Source of the DNA: Polyangiaceae bacterium
Lineage (GTDB): Bacteria; Myxococcota_A; Polyangia; Polyangiales; Polyangiaceae
Assembly: GCA_029941785.1 (NCBI GenBank)
Contig: JAPYTK010000006.1
Coordinates: 1-44,451 of the forward strand
Direction: 5' to 3'
DNA: 44,451 nucleotides
The notes below the pieces were generated by a model. That model did not search any database. It saw nothing but the letters and a program-made list of their open reading frames with translations, and was not told the DNA's origin. A program made the position numbers and the translations under genes. Shown piece by piece: positions 1-9,783 of this stretch (the stretch's first letter is position 1; every line of letters starts with the position of its first letter).

Positions 1-3000
1 TGAACACGCTCGGTCGCGCCACTTTGCGCCGAGAGACGCCATTTCATCGTTTGGAGAAGTTCGTCGAAACGTCCGAGTTCGGACAGGATCGGTTCGAGCA
101 ATGCAGCGACCGCGAGTCGTTGCTCTTCATGGTCGGCTGCGATTCGCTTCACCGCGCCGAGCGCGTGAGCTTCATCGTTCTTCTCCTCGAGGACCAAGCG
201 GTATTGCTCAAGCGCGTCGAATGAATTGTCGAATTTCGAGAGGTAGAGATCACCAATCTTGTTCCGAAGCGCGAGTCGCTCCTCGGCGTCCGACGACACC
301 GATGCCTGCATCTTCAGGTTCTCGAGTAGCTCGTCTTCCCGGCTGTCGATCAGATACAGACCTTCGAGCTTCTTCAACACCGCGATGTCGTCGGGGTGGT
401 CATCGAGGGCAAGCTGAAGCATGCGGATGGCATCGCTAGGCTGGTCGAGCGCCTCGTGACAGGCCGCCGCCTCGAGAATGAATTCCCGCCGCCCTTCTGC
501 GTCGGCAGCGGTGATGTCCACACGCTGCTCGAGCAGAACAACGAGACGAGCTTGCTGCCCTGGCTCACGATGGAGTGCGATCAGGCGATCGACAGCCAAG
601 ACCGCGTTCGGGTCGTGATCGAGCGCTCGATTGAAGGCCGCGATGGCGCTCTCACGCTCCTCGAGCATGTCGGACCGAATGCTACCGATGCGCTGCCACA
701 TTGCAGCGGCCTCTTCTTCGTTGATGGCGACGTCGGCCTTCTTCTCCAGGACCTCCGTCAGAGCTCTCCAATCACTGAGCAGGCTACACAAATTCTCCAT
801 GCGCTCGAGCGATTCGACATCATCAGGCGCGAGTGTGGTCAACTCCGAGAGGGCCTTGAGCGCCGCCCGCGGATCGTCGAGCAACTCGTCATAGACGGCC
901 GCCAAGGTAAACAACAGCTCGCGTTTGACGGCATGATCGTCCAGCGTCTCGAGCACCTTCGTGTAGCTTGTGGCCACTTCCGACCAACCGTCGATCTCGT
1001 CGGCCAAGCGCTGAAACTCCTCGCGGGTCGCCTCGTCTTCGGGAACGAGCTGGAACGCCTCGCGCAACAAGGCGAAGGCCCGGTTTTCGTCTTCGCCCTC
1101 CGACTCCCACAATCGCGCCGTCTCGTTGAGCAGAGCGAGCTTATCTTCTGGCGAATCGAGTAGCGTCACCGCCACTTCATTGACTTCGACGAGGCCCTTC
1201 CAGTCTCCCGCCTGCTCGAACAGAGGCCGCAACATATCGATAATTCGTTGCTTGCGATCAGTCTGCGCCTCTTCTTCGAGCATGCCCTCGAGATCGTCAA
1301 TCGCCTCCGCGTGGTCCGGCTGTGCATCGACGATGACTTGCCACTGATCCAAGGCTTCGTCCCTGGCATCGACATCCTCGGCGAGCAGTCGCGCAAGGTT
1401 GAGCTGATGAGGCGCAGCCTCGATCGGATCGTCACAGTGTTCGCTGCGATGGCTATACAGATCGATGAGATCTTCGCGACGCTTCTGCTTCTTGTAGAGT
1501 TCGGTTAGCGCATCGAGCGTGCCGGGTTCGGACGGATCGACATCGAGCACCTCGCGGAAGGTGTCGATCGCCCCGTCGAGATTCTCAAGCTCGTCACGTT
1601 GAATCTCAGCGATGATCCCAAGTGCGGCCACACGAAAGTCATCGTCGAGCGAACGATCGATAGCGGTGCGGTAGTGAACCACTCGCTCCTCGTGCCGGCC
1701 AAGTTCAGTCAACAGTTCGTCGATGCCCCCGAACAGCTCGTCGGAATCCTGGTCGAACTCGAAGGCACGGCCATACCACTTGAGTGCTTGAGCCTTGTCG
1801 TCGACGATGTCGAAAAGCTCAGCCGTTCGCCGGCACATGCCGGCTGTCTCCGGGTCGTCCGCACCCACCTCTTCGAGCGCAGCCACGAAAATCTCTGCTA
1901 CGCGCCGCTCGTAATCGTCCCCGGTAAGAGGCCCGAGCCGCTCGACTTCGCGCCACAAGACGGCATCGCCCGGCTCGTGCTGAAGCAGGGAGGCCACGGT
2001 GTCGAGCGCGGCGCTGTAGTCCTCGAGTTGCTCCTCGTACAAGGTGCCCAACCGTCGTAGAAGCTGCCCTCGTTCGTCCGGATCCTGGCAACTGGCGACC
2101 CGCGCCGCCAAGACATGTTGGAGCTTTTCCCAGGAGCCGGCTCGAAGGTAGACCGGCTCGAGCATCTCGGCCACCATCGCTCGCTCGTCGGCTTCGGAGC
2201 TCGTAGCAAGCACCTTCTCAATCACAGCGATGGCGTCCTCGTTGTCACGATCCGACTCAAGCACCTCGGCCAGTTCGTCGAGAGCCCGCGGCGTGTCGTC
2301 GAGCTGGTCGAGAAGAAGCTTCGCAAAACGAATGCGCAAATCACGTTTAGCCTGTCCGACGGCGTCATCGAGCTGCCGTTCCAACAGGGAAGCGACGGCG
2401 TCGTGACGCCCTGCAGCCCGGTAGAGTCCCTCCAGTTCGCCGGCGGCCTCCTCCGACATCGTCAAGTCGAGAAGCTCTTCATAGGTATCGATAGCGTCGC
2501 TCGGCCGTTCCAATGGTCCGGCCTGCAAAGCCGCGATCTGGCCCAAGAGTGAAGCTCGGTCACGATCCTCGGCGCCCTCTGCCAACCGGCGCAGCACGCG
2601 CAGAAGCGCTTCATGATCTTCCGCAGCCTCGTAGAGAACCTCCAGGGCTTCCATGGCTCGACGGTCGTCACCCTCGGACTCGAGCGCGGCTTCGAATAAG
2701 CGAACCGCTCGCTCGGAGTCCTCGAGTTGATCCCGCGCCAACTCGGCCGCCGCGATACGCAGGGATTGCTGGACCTCGGAATCGAGAATGTCGTCGACGG
2801 TCGACTCGTACAAGTCGACCAACTCGTCCCACGAGTTCGTCGACCCAGCGAGCCTCTCGGCTTGCTCGATCCAGTCCGCGAGGCTCTCCTCCTCGACCGC
2901 CTCCCGCACGCCGCGGCAAGCATAAGCGAAAGCGCGCTCATCACTCTCCGCAACCTCTTCAGCGGTTTGCATCATTTCGTGGAGTACCGCCAGCTTCAGC

Positions 3001-6000
3001 ACCGGGTCCTCGGTGCAATCGACCTCGATCTCACGGACCTTCAACAACTTCTCGGCGTCACCGTCTGCTTCGTAGAGTGGACCGAGGATTTCCGCCGCAT
3101 GGCGCTTGATATCGGCGTCCTCGTGGGAAAGCAGTTCGGCCATCGATTGGCGAACGCCTTCGTTGTCCGGTTCGCCGCTCAACACTTCCCGGAAAGCCGC
3201 GAGGGCGCCGTCCGGCTCGTCGAGGCGGTTCAAGCGCACGTCGCCCAAACTGGTAAGAAGATCCAGGCGCTCGGGCTCATCCTCGCTCAGGTCGATCCAA
3301 ACTTCGATCGTCTCTGCGACCTCATTCCATGCCTCAGCCAATTCGTACAAATCGACCAGGGCGCCCAACACCGCGCCATCGGGACCAAAATCGTCGAGCA
3401 CTCCCCGCCATGCTGCGATCCCCTCGGTGTGGTCACCGATTTCGTCGGACAACAACTCCGCGACCTTCACCATGCAACGACGGCGCTCGACGCCATCCTC
3501 AGCCTCAGCCTCAATCTGGCGAAGCACCTCAACCAGGTCTTTCCACGACTCGGTCTGCTCGTACAACCGTTCGAGTGCGCGCAGAGCTTCACCATCGCGC
3601 GGGTCGTCGTCCAGCTGGGCCCGATACGCTTCGATAGCATCGCCAGGCTTCTCGAGTTGTTCCTCGCAAATCTGGCCCACCTGGAGATGTATCCGACGAC
3701 GAATGTCATGATCGGACTCGAGTCGGACGCGTTTCCAGAGCACCTCCGCAAGCTCCGCGAAGGCGTCGCGGTCTTCGTAGATACTCGCCAGGGCCTTGCA
3801 TGCAGGTAGTACAAGATCCGGATCGTCTTCGCCGATGCTCAGTACCCGGAGGTAAACATCTTCTGCGTCCTTGGCCCGATCGAGACGGTCGAACAAGAGG
3901 TTGGCCGCATCGGTCAACACTTCACCTCGGGTCGACTCCACGGTGCACGCGTCGGCCGTCTTCAACAAGGCTTCGACCATGTCCTCGTGCCGCCCGAGTC
4001 GGTGACCAATCTTCATGAGCTGCGCGCGCAAACCCAAATCTTCAGCCTCGAGAGGCAACAAGTCGCACAAAGCATCAAAGGCACCACAATCGTCTTTGAG
4101 GCGTTCGTCGCGTAAACGTGCGATGCGGCCGAGAAGCTCTCGACGATCCGCATCCGATGCCGAAGCCGCGAGACGAATTTCGAGTACCGCCACCAAGGCG
4201 CGCACGTCGTCAGCGGCCTCGTAAACACCATCGAGGAGCGTCGCCGCCGCCGTCTTCAAGGAATCGATTTCCAGACACTCTTCTGCCAACTCACGCGCAT
4301 CGTCGTCGTCTGGTCGAATCAGCAAGGCCTGCTCTAGGTGCGGGATCGCCTTCTCGGGTTTCTCGAGCGCATGCAAATGAAGGTCGACGAGCTGAAGATG
4401 GATGGCCATCGCTTCTTCGTCACTGCAGGTGTCCACCCGTCCAGCGAGCAAACCCGCCAAGTCGGAAAACTTCTCCTGCTGGGTGTAAAGTCTCTCGAGC
4501 GCATCGAGCGCCACTTCGTGGTGGCGATCGAGCTCGACGACTTGTCGATAATAGCCAATCGCGCGCGCCGGATCCTCCATCACCTCTTCGGCAATGGTCG
4601 CCACCTCGCCGAGTCGATCGATACGACCGGCATCGTCGTCCATGTCGGCGATCGCGTCGGCATAGAGCTCTTCGACATCGTCCCAGCGCTCGAGCGATAT
4701 GAGAGTCTTTTTGAGGCCGTCGAACGCACCCTTATGGCTCGGGTCGAGTCCGAGAATGCGCCTGAGGTAGGGGATCGCACCGTCGGCATCGCCGAGTTGT
4801 TCTTCATGCAGCTCCGCCGCCCGTTCGCACAGTTGGAGCTGAAGCGACTCGCCGAGTTCGCCAACCTGATCGCCACCAACATGTGTACGATACGCCTCTG
4901 CGAGATCGGTTGGGCGGCCCGTCGACCTCCCCAGCTCGGCGACGCGGTCCCAAAGCGGAGCCTCGGTTGGAGCTTCCATCAATGTGTTGAGAAGAACATC
5001 GAGGGCGGCATCCGGATCTTGTAGTTCACGTTCTTGCACGTCCGCGAGTCGTTGACACAGAATGAGCCGCTCGCCCGAATCCTTCTCGGTCTCCAAAATC
5101 GCGCGCAAGGCGACGACCTGTTTCTCCGGCATCGCTTTCGATGCATAAATTTGCTCGAGGGTCAGGGCGACATCGGCACGCGTCTCAGCCTGCTCGAGCA
5201 GATCCTCGAGAAGACCTACAATGAGAACGTGCTGCTCGTCGACATCGAGAGCGCGGACACAGGCCTCGTAGGCGTCTCGCGGTTCCTTCAGTTCGTGAAG
5301 GCTGATCTCTGCAAGCCTTACCTCGAGTCGCAGGCGGTCGTCACCATAGGACACATTGCGTTGAGCCTTGAGCGCTGCGATGGCTTCGGCGTGCTGTCCG
5401 GCAACGATGAGTAAGCGACTCAAGGCTGAAAGGGCCGACACCCGTCCGGGTTCGACGTCAACGATGCGCTGCAACAGCTCCGTGGCGCGCTCCGCCTCGC
5501 CGAAACACTCTTCCTCGACGATGGCCCATTCCTCCAGGGCGGCGAAGCGCTCCTCGCCCGCGAGGCGCTCGACTTTCAAACCAAATAGCCATCGCAAGTC
5601 CTCGCGTCGATCGGCGGACCGCAACAGCTCCTCGAACTCGGTCATGACCTCGACATCGTCGGGGTCAACTTCCACCAGCTGCCGGTAGATTTCCACCGCT
5701 TCGTCGACCTTGTCGACCTCGTTGGCGTACACCTGGGCCAGCATCAAGCGGAGCTCACGATAGCGCTCGGCGTCGGGCGGGGCCGCAGCCCCTGAATCGG
5801 CGTCACTCAGCTGCTGCCGGACGACATCCACGAACGCCGACCAGTCACCGGACTTCTGCGACCAGGCGCGCAGATGGTCCAGGCCCTCGGCGTCCGACTT
5901 CAACTCGTAGGCCTGACGGGCATGGCTCAGTGCCGCACCCCTGTTGGCCAAGGGGCCGCCCATCACATCCGCGATCTTGTGCAAGATAACGATCTTGTCG

Positions 6001-8432
6001 TCGACGTTCTGCGTAACCTCGAGCAAGATCGTGTAGAGCCCCGGTAAACGCGACCACTTATCTTCCTTCTCGTACAGCGGCAACAGCGACTCGGCCGCGC
6101 GCACATTCGACGGCTCCACAGAAAGCACGCGCTCATACGAGCGAACGGCTCGCTCAGGTGAGTGGAGATCGTCGGTGTACACGGCCGCGGCTAGGAAGGA
6201 GAGTTCCTTCTTCTGTTCCTGATCCTTGTTCCGATCCGCCGTCGTCGACAGGAAGTCGGCCAAGCCTTCAACGTCATCTTGAGACCGATACAGATCGTCG
6301 AGGCCTTCCCAGTCTTTTTCCGCGACGTAGGACTTGCGCAACACGCGCAGCGCTCGTTTGTGACCGGGCGAGACATCGAGTACGCGACGCCATGCACGGT
6401 TGGAGGACGCGGGATCCCCGAGCTTGTCAGCGTGTAGCACGCCGAGCTTCTGCAACAAGGTAAGCTTGTTCTTCTCGTCAGCGGCGTCGTCGAAGCGACG
6501 TTCGAGAACCTCCGCGACGGTGGCGTAGTCCTTTTGACGCTCGGCTTGGCGCTCGAGTTGGTCAAGAACGCCCTCGGCTGCAGGGTCGAACTCGAGCACT
6601 TCCTTGAGAAGTCGCACCGCATCGGACCCCCGATCCAATCGCTCCGCCGCAAGCTTCGCCATATCGACCATCAACTCGGCGCGAGCCTCGTCCTCGACGC
6701 GGTCCAGCTGAGTCTCGTACAAGTCGTAGAGTTTCGCCCACGCTCGACGCTTACGGTAAAGCTCGATGAGCTTCTCCCTCGCTTCGTCGTCGTCACCCGT
6801 CGCCTCGATCAAACACTCGTAGGCACGGATCGCATTTTGAACGTTTGAAAACTGCTCGAGCCAACGGCGAGCGACAGCACGCAGAAGCTTGACGCGCTCG
6901 GTGTCGCTGCTCGTCAGCTCGGCCAGACGCTGCTGCATGTTGAGCAGGTCTCGCCAGCGATTGAGCGACTCGTAGACGCGGATCAATCCACGCACTGCGT
7001 CCTCGTCCGAGTCATCGATTTGCAGGATCTGCGACAGCACCGTCAACAGCGCGGTGTCGCTATGCATGTGCCGCTCGTAGATCGTCTTGATCTCATTCAA
7101 GATGCCTAGACGGCTTTCCTTCTCGCTTTCATCGGTACGCTGCAGGTCGTGCCGATACATTTCGACCAACGCATTGTAAGACTCGGTCTGCAGGTAAAGC
7201 CGTTTTAGCTTGGCCCGTGCGTTGTCGTCCGACGGGTTCTTGCGGAGCATGCTCTTGTATTGATCGATCGCCCGCCGCGCATTTTCCTGCGACTCGGCCA
7301 AGTTCGCGATCTCTTCCATCACGGCACTCTTCGCTTCGCCGTCGTCGAGTGACTGCTCGGCGTCCGTCAAGATGCTAATGAGACGAGCCGAATCGTCTCG
7401 CTCTGTACAAAGCTCACGAAAGAAACCGAGCATGCCGGCATGACTGGGCTGGGCTCGACGCACCTTCTCGAAATACGGCTCCGCCGCATCAGAGTTCTCC
7501 AGGGCCTTCCAATTGAGCATCGCGACCTGCACCCAGACACCGAACTCATCGTCTCGAGGAATTCCGCCCGCATGAAGTTGGTCTTCGTACAGCGCGATGA
7601 GCTGTTCCCAGTTTTCGTCGGTCGAGTGCAGATCGACCAGGTAAGCGAGAGCAGCGGAATTGTGCGGATCGAGTTCGAGCAGCTGTCGAAAAGCTCGAGC
7701 GCCCCGCTTCGAGTCAGAGAGGTGGCACAAGCACACCTGTGCCAAACGATGCGCCGAAGCCACCTTGTCGTCACGTCCGGCTCCATGAGCAGCTCGGCAC
7801 TCAAGCACGTCGGCGAGAGACGCCCACTGCTTTTGGCTGGCATAGACGACAGTGGCCAAGCTCAGTGCAGAACGACACCGTTCGTCTGCCGACAAGGCAC
7901 GCTCCAAATACTCGAGGACCTTGGACAGGTTCCCTTCGCCCTCACCGCCAAAGCGAAACTGTGCGTCAGCCGCTGCCGCGAGCTTGCGCGCCGACACCAT
8001 CGAGTCCTCGGCCGCCTCGGCATCTTGAAGTCGATGGTCCACCGTATCCGCCCAACGCTCCTGAAATTGGCGGATACCGGCTATCGCTTGCTCGATTTTC
8101 TCGTCTGCTTCGCCGTGCGCGGCAACGCGCTCATAGGCCTTGAGTGCGTCGACCGACCTTCGCAAATCTTCGTCGTAGACCCGCGCAAGCTCGCGCAGTC
8201 TTGCTGCCTCCTCAGCTGCATCATCGATGACGGCAAGCTCAAGTTCGAGCAAGCGCGCGACGGTCTCCCAATCGTGGATTTCGGCGTGACGTCGTCGAGC
8301 GGCTTCGAGAATGCGCAGCAGTTCCTCTCCGCTGTCACTCGTCACAACCTCCTCGACGTCTTCCCAAGCAGACTCGTTGTCCGGATCTTCGACCAACGTC
8401 CCAAGGGCACCTTGGATTTTATCAGCGTTCAT
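1..8432 (-). CDS. Giant TPR-like repeat protein, partial (C-terminus beyond left edge)
   Basis: Reading the minus strand from the ATG at 8432 gives 2810 sense codons plus 2 nt with no stop, so the gene continues past position 1. The start follows a GGGGTGA-like ribosome site. The N-terminus (MNADKIQGALGTLVEDPDN) has no signal peptide and I saw no membrane segment, so a cytoplasmic protein is likely. The protein is a helical solenoid: a unit of about 72 residues (two TPR-like hairpins) recurs with the pattern W..L..LY, then R...L...A, then L.D...AI..Y..VL..DP....AL..L..LY. By spacing there should be close to 39 units. It is strongly acidic. TPR solenoids are protein-protein scaffolds; the client is unknown. 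Myxobacterial genomes often carry multi-thousand-residue TPR proteins, some annotated as gliding-motility proteins, but nothing here proves that role. Divergent from a secreted TPR/PEGA-like gene. Confidence 0.88.
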   Translation of the reverse strand, partial: MNADKIQGALGTLVEDPDNESAWEDVEEVVTSDSGEELLRILEAARRRHAEIHDWETVARLLELELAVIDDAAEEAARLRELARVYDEDLRRSVDALKAYERVAAHGEADEKIEQAIAGIRQFQERWADTVDHRLQDAEAAEDSMVSARKLAAAADAQFRFGGEGEGNLSKVLEYLERALSADERCRSALSLATVVYASQKQWASLADVLECRAAHGAGRDDKVASAHRLAQVCLCHLSDSKRGARAFRQLLELDPHNSAALAYLVDLHSTDENWEQLIALYEDQLHAGGIPRDDEFGVWVQVAMLNWKALENSDAAEPYFEKVRRAQPSHAGMLGFFRELCTERDDSARLISILTDAEQSLDDGEAKSAVMEEIANLAESQENARRAIDQYKSMLRKNPSDDNARAKLKRLYLQTESYNALVEMYRHDLQRTDESEKESRLGILNEIKTIYERHMHSDTALLTVLSQILQIDDSDEDAVRGLIRVYESLNRWRDLLNMQQRLAELTSSDTERVKLLRAVARRWLEQFSNVQNAIRAYECLIEATGDDDEAREKLIELYRKRRAWAKLYDLYETQLDRVEDEARAELMVDMAKLAAERLDRGSDAVRLLKEVLEFDPAAEGVLDQLERQAERQKDYATVAEVLERRFDDAADEKNKLTLLQKLGVLHADKLGDPASSNRAWRRVLDVSPGHKRALRVLRKSYVAEKDWEGLDDLYRSQDDVEGLADFLSTTADRNKDQEQKKELSFLAAAVYTDDLHSPERAVRSYERVLSVEPSNVRAAESLLPLYEKEDKWSRLPGLYTILLEVTQNVDDKIVILHKIADVMGGPLANRGAALSHARQAYELKSDAEGLDHLRAWSQKSGDWSAFVDVVRQQLSDADSGAAAPPDAERYRELRLMLAQVYANEVDKVDEAVEIYRQLVEVDPDDVEVMTEFEELLRSADRREDLRWLFGLKVERLAGEERFAALEEWAIVEEECFGEAERATELLQRIVDVEPGRVSALSALSRLLIVAGQHAEAIAALKAQRNVSYGDDRLRLEVRLAEISLHELKEPRDAYEACVRALDVDEQHVLIVGLLEDLLEQAETRADVALTLEQIYASKAMPEKQVVALRAILETEKDSGERLILCQRLADVQERELQDPDAALDVLLNTLMEAPTEAPLWDRVAELGRSTGRPTDLAEAYRTHVGGDQVGELGESLQLQLCERAAELHEEQLGDADGAIPYLRRILGLDPSHKGAFDGLKKTLISLERWDDVEELYADAIADMDDDAGRIDRLGEVATIAEEVMEDPARAIGYYRQVVELDRHHEVALDALERLYTQQEKFSDLAGLLAGRVDTCSDEEAMAIHLQLVDLHLHALEKPEKAIPHLEQALLIRPDDDDARELAEECLEIDSLKTAAATLLDGVYEAADDVRALVAVLEIRLAASASDADRRELLGRIARLRDERLKDDCGAFDALCDLLPLEAEDLGLRAQLMKIGHRLGRHEDMVEALLKTADACTVESTRGEVLTDAANLLFDRLDRAKDAEDVYLRVLSIGEDDPDLVLPACKALASIYEDRDAFAELAEVLWKRVRLESDHDIRRRIHLQVGQICEEQLEKPGDAIEAYRAQLDDDPRDGEALRALERLYEQTESWKDLVEVLRQIEAEAEDGVERRRCMVKVAELLSDEIGDHTEGIAAWRGVLDDFGPDGAVLGALVDLYELAEAWNEVAETIEVWIDLSEDEPERLDLLTSLGDVRLNRLDEPDGALAAFREVLSGEPDNEGVRQSMAELLSHEDADIKRHAAEILGPLYEADGDAEKLLKVREIEVDCTEDPVLKLAVLHEMMQTAEEVAESDERAFAYACRGVREAVEEESLADWIEQAERLAGSTNSWDELVDLYESTVDDILDSEVQQSLRIAAAELARDQLEDSERAVRLFEAALESEGDDRRAMEALEVLYEAAEDHEALLRVLRRLAEGAEDRDRASLLGQIAALQAGPLERPSDAIDTYEELLDLTMSEEAAGELEGLYRAAGRHDAVASLLERQLDDAVGQAKRDLRIRFAKLLLDQLDDTPRALDELAEVLESDRDNEDAIAVIEKVLATSSEADERAMVAEMLEPVYLRAGSWEKLQHVLAARVASCQDPDERGQLLRRLGTLYEEQLEDYSAALDTVASLLQHEPGDAVLWREVERLGPLTGDDYERRVAEIFVAALEEVGADDPETAGMCRRTAELFDIVDDKAQALKWYGRAFEFDQDSDELFGGIDELLTELGRHEERVVHYRTAIDRSLDDDFRVAALGIIAEIQRDELENLDGAIDTFREVLDVDPSEPGTLDALTELYKKQKRREDLIDLYSHRSEHCDDPIEAAPHQLNLARLLAEDVDARDEALDQWQVIVDAQPDHAEAIDDLEGMLEEEAQTDRKQRIIDMLRPLFEQAGDWKGLVEVNEVAVTLLDSPEDKLALLNETARLWESEGEDENRAFALLREAFQLVPEDEATREEFQRLADEIDGWSEVATSYTKVLETLDDHAVKRELLFTLAAVYDELLDDPRAALKALSELTTLAPDDVESLERMENLCSLLSDWRALTEVLEKKADVAINEEEAAAMWQRIGSIRSDMLEERESAIAAFNRALDHDPNAVLAVDRLIALHREPGQQARLVVLLEQRVDITAADAEGRREFILEAAACHEALDQPSDAIRMLQLALDDHPDDIAVLKKLEGLYLIDSREDELLENLKMQASVSSDAEERLALRNKIGDLYLSKFDNSFDALEQYRLVLEEKNDEAHALGAVKRIAADHEEQRLAVAALLEPILSELGRFDELLQTMKWRLSAQSGATERV

Positions 8433-8672
8433 CTTCACCCCGCCCTACGATGGTTGCTGACAAAAAACGTAGCAAAGCCGTGCTCATAGGGACGAGCAAT
8501 GTAAGCTTTACTCGCAGGCGGATTCAAGGGCTCATCGCCACGAAGAGGCATCTCTTTGGCGCTGACAGCCAAACGCTGCAGCGTGGCTGAAATTTATCCA
8601 GAAATCTTGCGCGATTGAGAGCAATTTCGGCGAAAGCTTCACGGCAGCGGCTGGTCGGGCTAGCCTCCCGTT
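8433..8672. promoter_or_regulatory. Divergent intergenic region between giant TPR gene and TPR/PEGA gene
   Basis: This 240-bp stretch separates two divergent starts and must hold both promoters. I found no convincing sigma-70 boxes. It contains two overlapping inverted repeats at 8555-8589 (separate entry). No small gene with a ribosome site was seen. Confidence 0.5.
8555..8589. promoter_or_regulatory. Two overlapping, mutually exclusive inverted repeats
   Basis: Hairpin A pairs TTTGGC (8555-8560) with GCCAAA (8568-8573) across a 7-nt loop. Hairpin B pairs CAGCC (8566-8570) with GGCTG (8585-8589) and encloses a perfect 12-bp palindrome ACGCTGCAGCGT (8573-8584). The two share 8566-8573, so they cannot form together in RNA. 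They could be a switch in the leader of the gene at 8673 or overlapping protein-binding operators. No U-tract follows, so a classical terminator is unlikely. Confidence 0.4.
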
Positions 8673-9764
8673 ATGTGTCGCCTAGCGAGAATTCTGGGAA
8701 CAGTCATCTTGATGACTGCCGTATTGATGCCAAGTCTCGGCCACGCGCAAGATGAGCCTACCGATGCACCGGACCCCAAAATTGAAGCCGCAAAAAAACA
8801 CTTTGCGGCCTGCATCGCGTTCCTCAACGATCCAGAAGGCAAAAGGTGGGAGGAAGCGTATCCAGAGTGCAAGAAAGCCTACGAGCTTTCAGGCTCGCTC
8901 AACGCCCTCAACAACCTCGCTCTTTGCGCCACGAATCTCGAGCTCGATGGTGAAGCGGTTCGTCACTACGAGACACTACTCAAAGACGAAGAGGGGCTCC
9001 GGAGCAAGACCAACCTCAGCGATGAGGACATCGAGCAACTTCGGTCGGACTTGGCGCGGCTCCAGAACACGGTCTCGTGGGTGCGTATCTCCACCGATCA
9101 GGCTGGCGTCACGTTGACCGACGAGCGCACACCCAGCCGCGGATTTGCGGTCCGCAACACTTACAAAGCTTCCCTCCAGGGAACCCGGATTGGCATGCAC
9201 CCGGGCGCGCACGTGCTCACGGCATCCACGGACGGCTTTCCCGATCAGACGTGGAAGATCCGCTTCGAAAACGGCAAACAATACTCGCACGAGTTCATCT
9301 TCGATAAGAATGCGCCCGTAACAGCCGACGGATTTACCGAAGCCGATCAGAAAGAGCTCGCCGGTGGCAAGCCCGACGATACGACCGCCAAAGACGGCTC
9401 GCGTCCGGTACCGGCCTACGTCTGGGCGACGGCAGGCCTCACGCTCGCAGCGGGGGGCACGATGACCGGCATGATGCTGGTGGCCAAGGGCAAGAAGTCC
9501 GATTACGAGGCGCTTCGAGGTGTGGCACCGGTCGCCGATCAGCAAAAGGCCTTCGATGACGTCAAGCAAGCCAACCTCCTCGCCGACATCTTCTTGGGCG
9601 TCACGGCCGCCAGCGCAGTGACGACCATCATCTTGTTTGCTACCCGCCCAGACGCGGAAACCAAAGAAGAGCCGACGTCAGGTATACGCTTCGGTCACGA
9701 CTGGACCCTCACACCTAGCATCACCCCTCGAGGCGCGGGCGCTTGGATGACCGCGCGCTTCTAA
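8673..9764 (+). CDS. Secreted/membrane TPR and PEGA-like protein
   Basis: A 363-residue protein with an N-terminal signal peptide, probably cut after residue 25 (GHA-QD). Residues 35-110 form a TPR-like pair of hairpins that includes cysteines at 47, 66 and 85. Residues about 136-212 look like a PEGA-type beta domain (VTL, then PG.H.L.A...GF). Two hydrophobic segments, about 249-270 and 302-323, flank a short charged loop. This arrangement is common in myxobacteria next to Ser/Thr kinases, and here the kinase gene follows after 19 bp, so the two are probably one transcription unit. Role inferred: an envelope protein whose state is linked to the kinase. Exact function unknown. Confidence 0.8.
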   Translation: MCRLARILGTVILMTAVLMPSLGHAQDEPTDAPDPKIEAAKKHFAACIAFLNDPEGKRWEEAYPECKKAYELSGSLNALNNLALCATNLELDGEAVRHYETLLKDEEGLRSKTNLSDEDIEQLRSDLARLQNTVSWVRISTDQAGVTLTDERTPSRGFAVRNTYKASLQGTRIGMHPGAHVLTASTDGFPDQTWKIRFENGKQYSHEFIFDKNAPVTADGFTEADQKELAGGKPDDTTAKDGSRPVPAYVWATAGLTLAAGGTMTGMMLVAKGKKSDYEALRGVAPVADQQKAFDDVKQANLLADIFLGVTAASAVTTIILFATRPDAETKEEPTSGIRFGHDWTLTPSITPRGAGAWMTARF

Positions 9765-9783
9765 ACCTCTTAGGCACACGGCG

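Noticed and set aside
2727-3809. Long plus-strand frame opposite the giant TPR gene (others at 396-1163, 4338-5024, 7440-8489)
   Set aside because: They are antisense shadows. The minus frame is open for more than 2800 codons with regular TPR-like repeats, while these have no recognisable domain or ribosome site.
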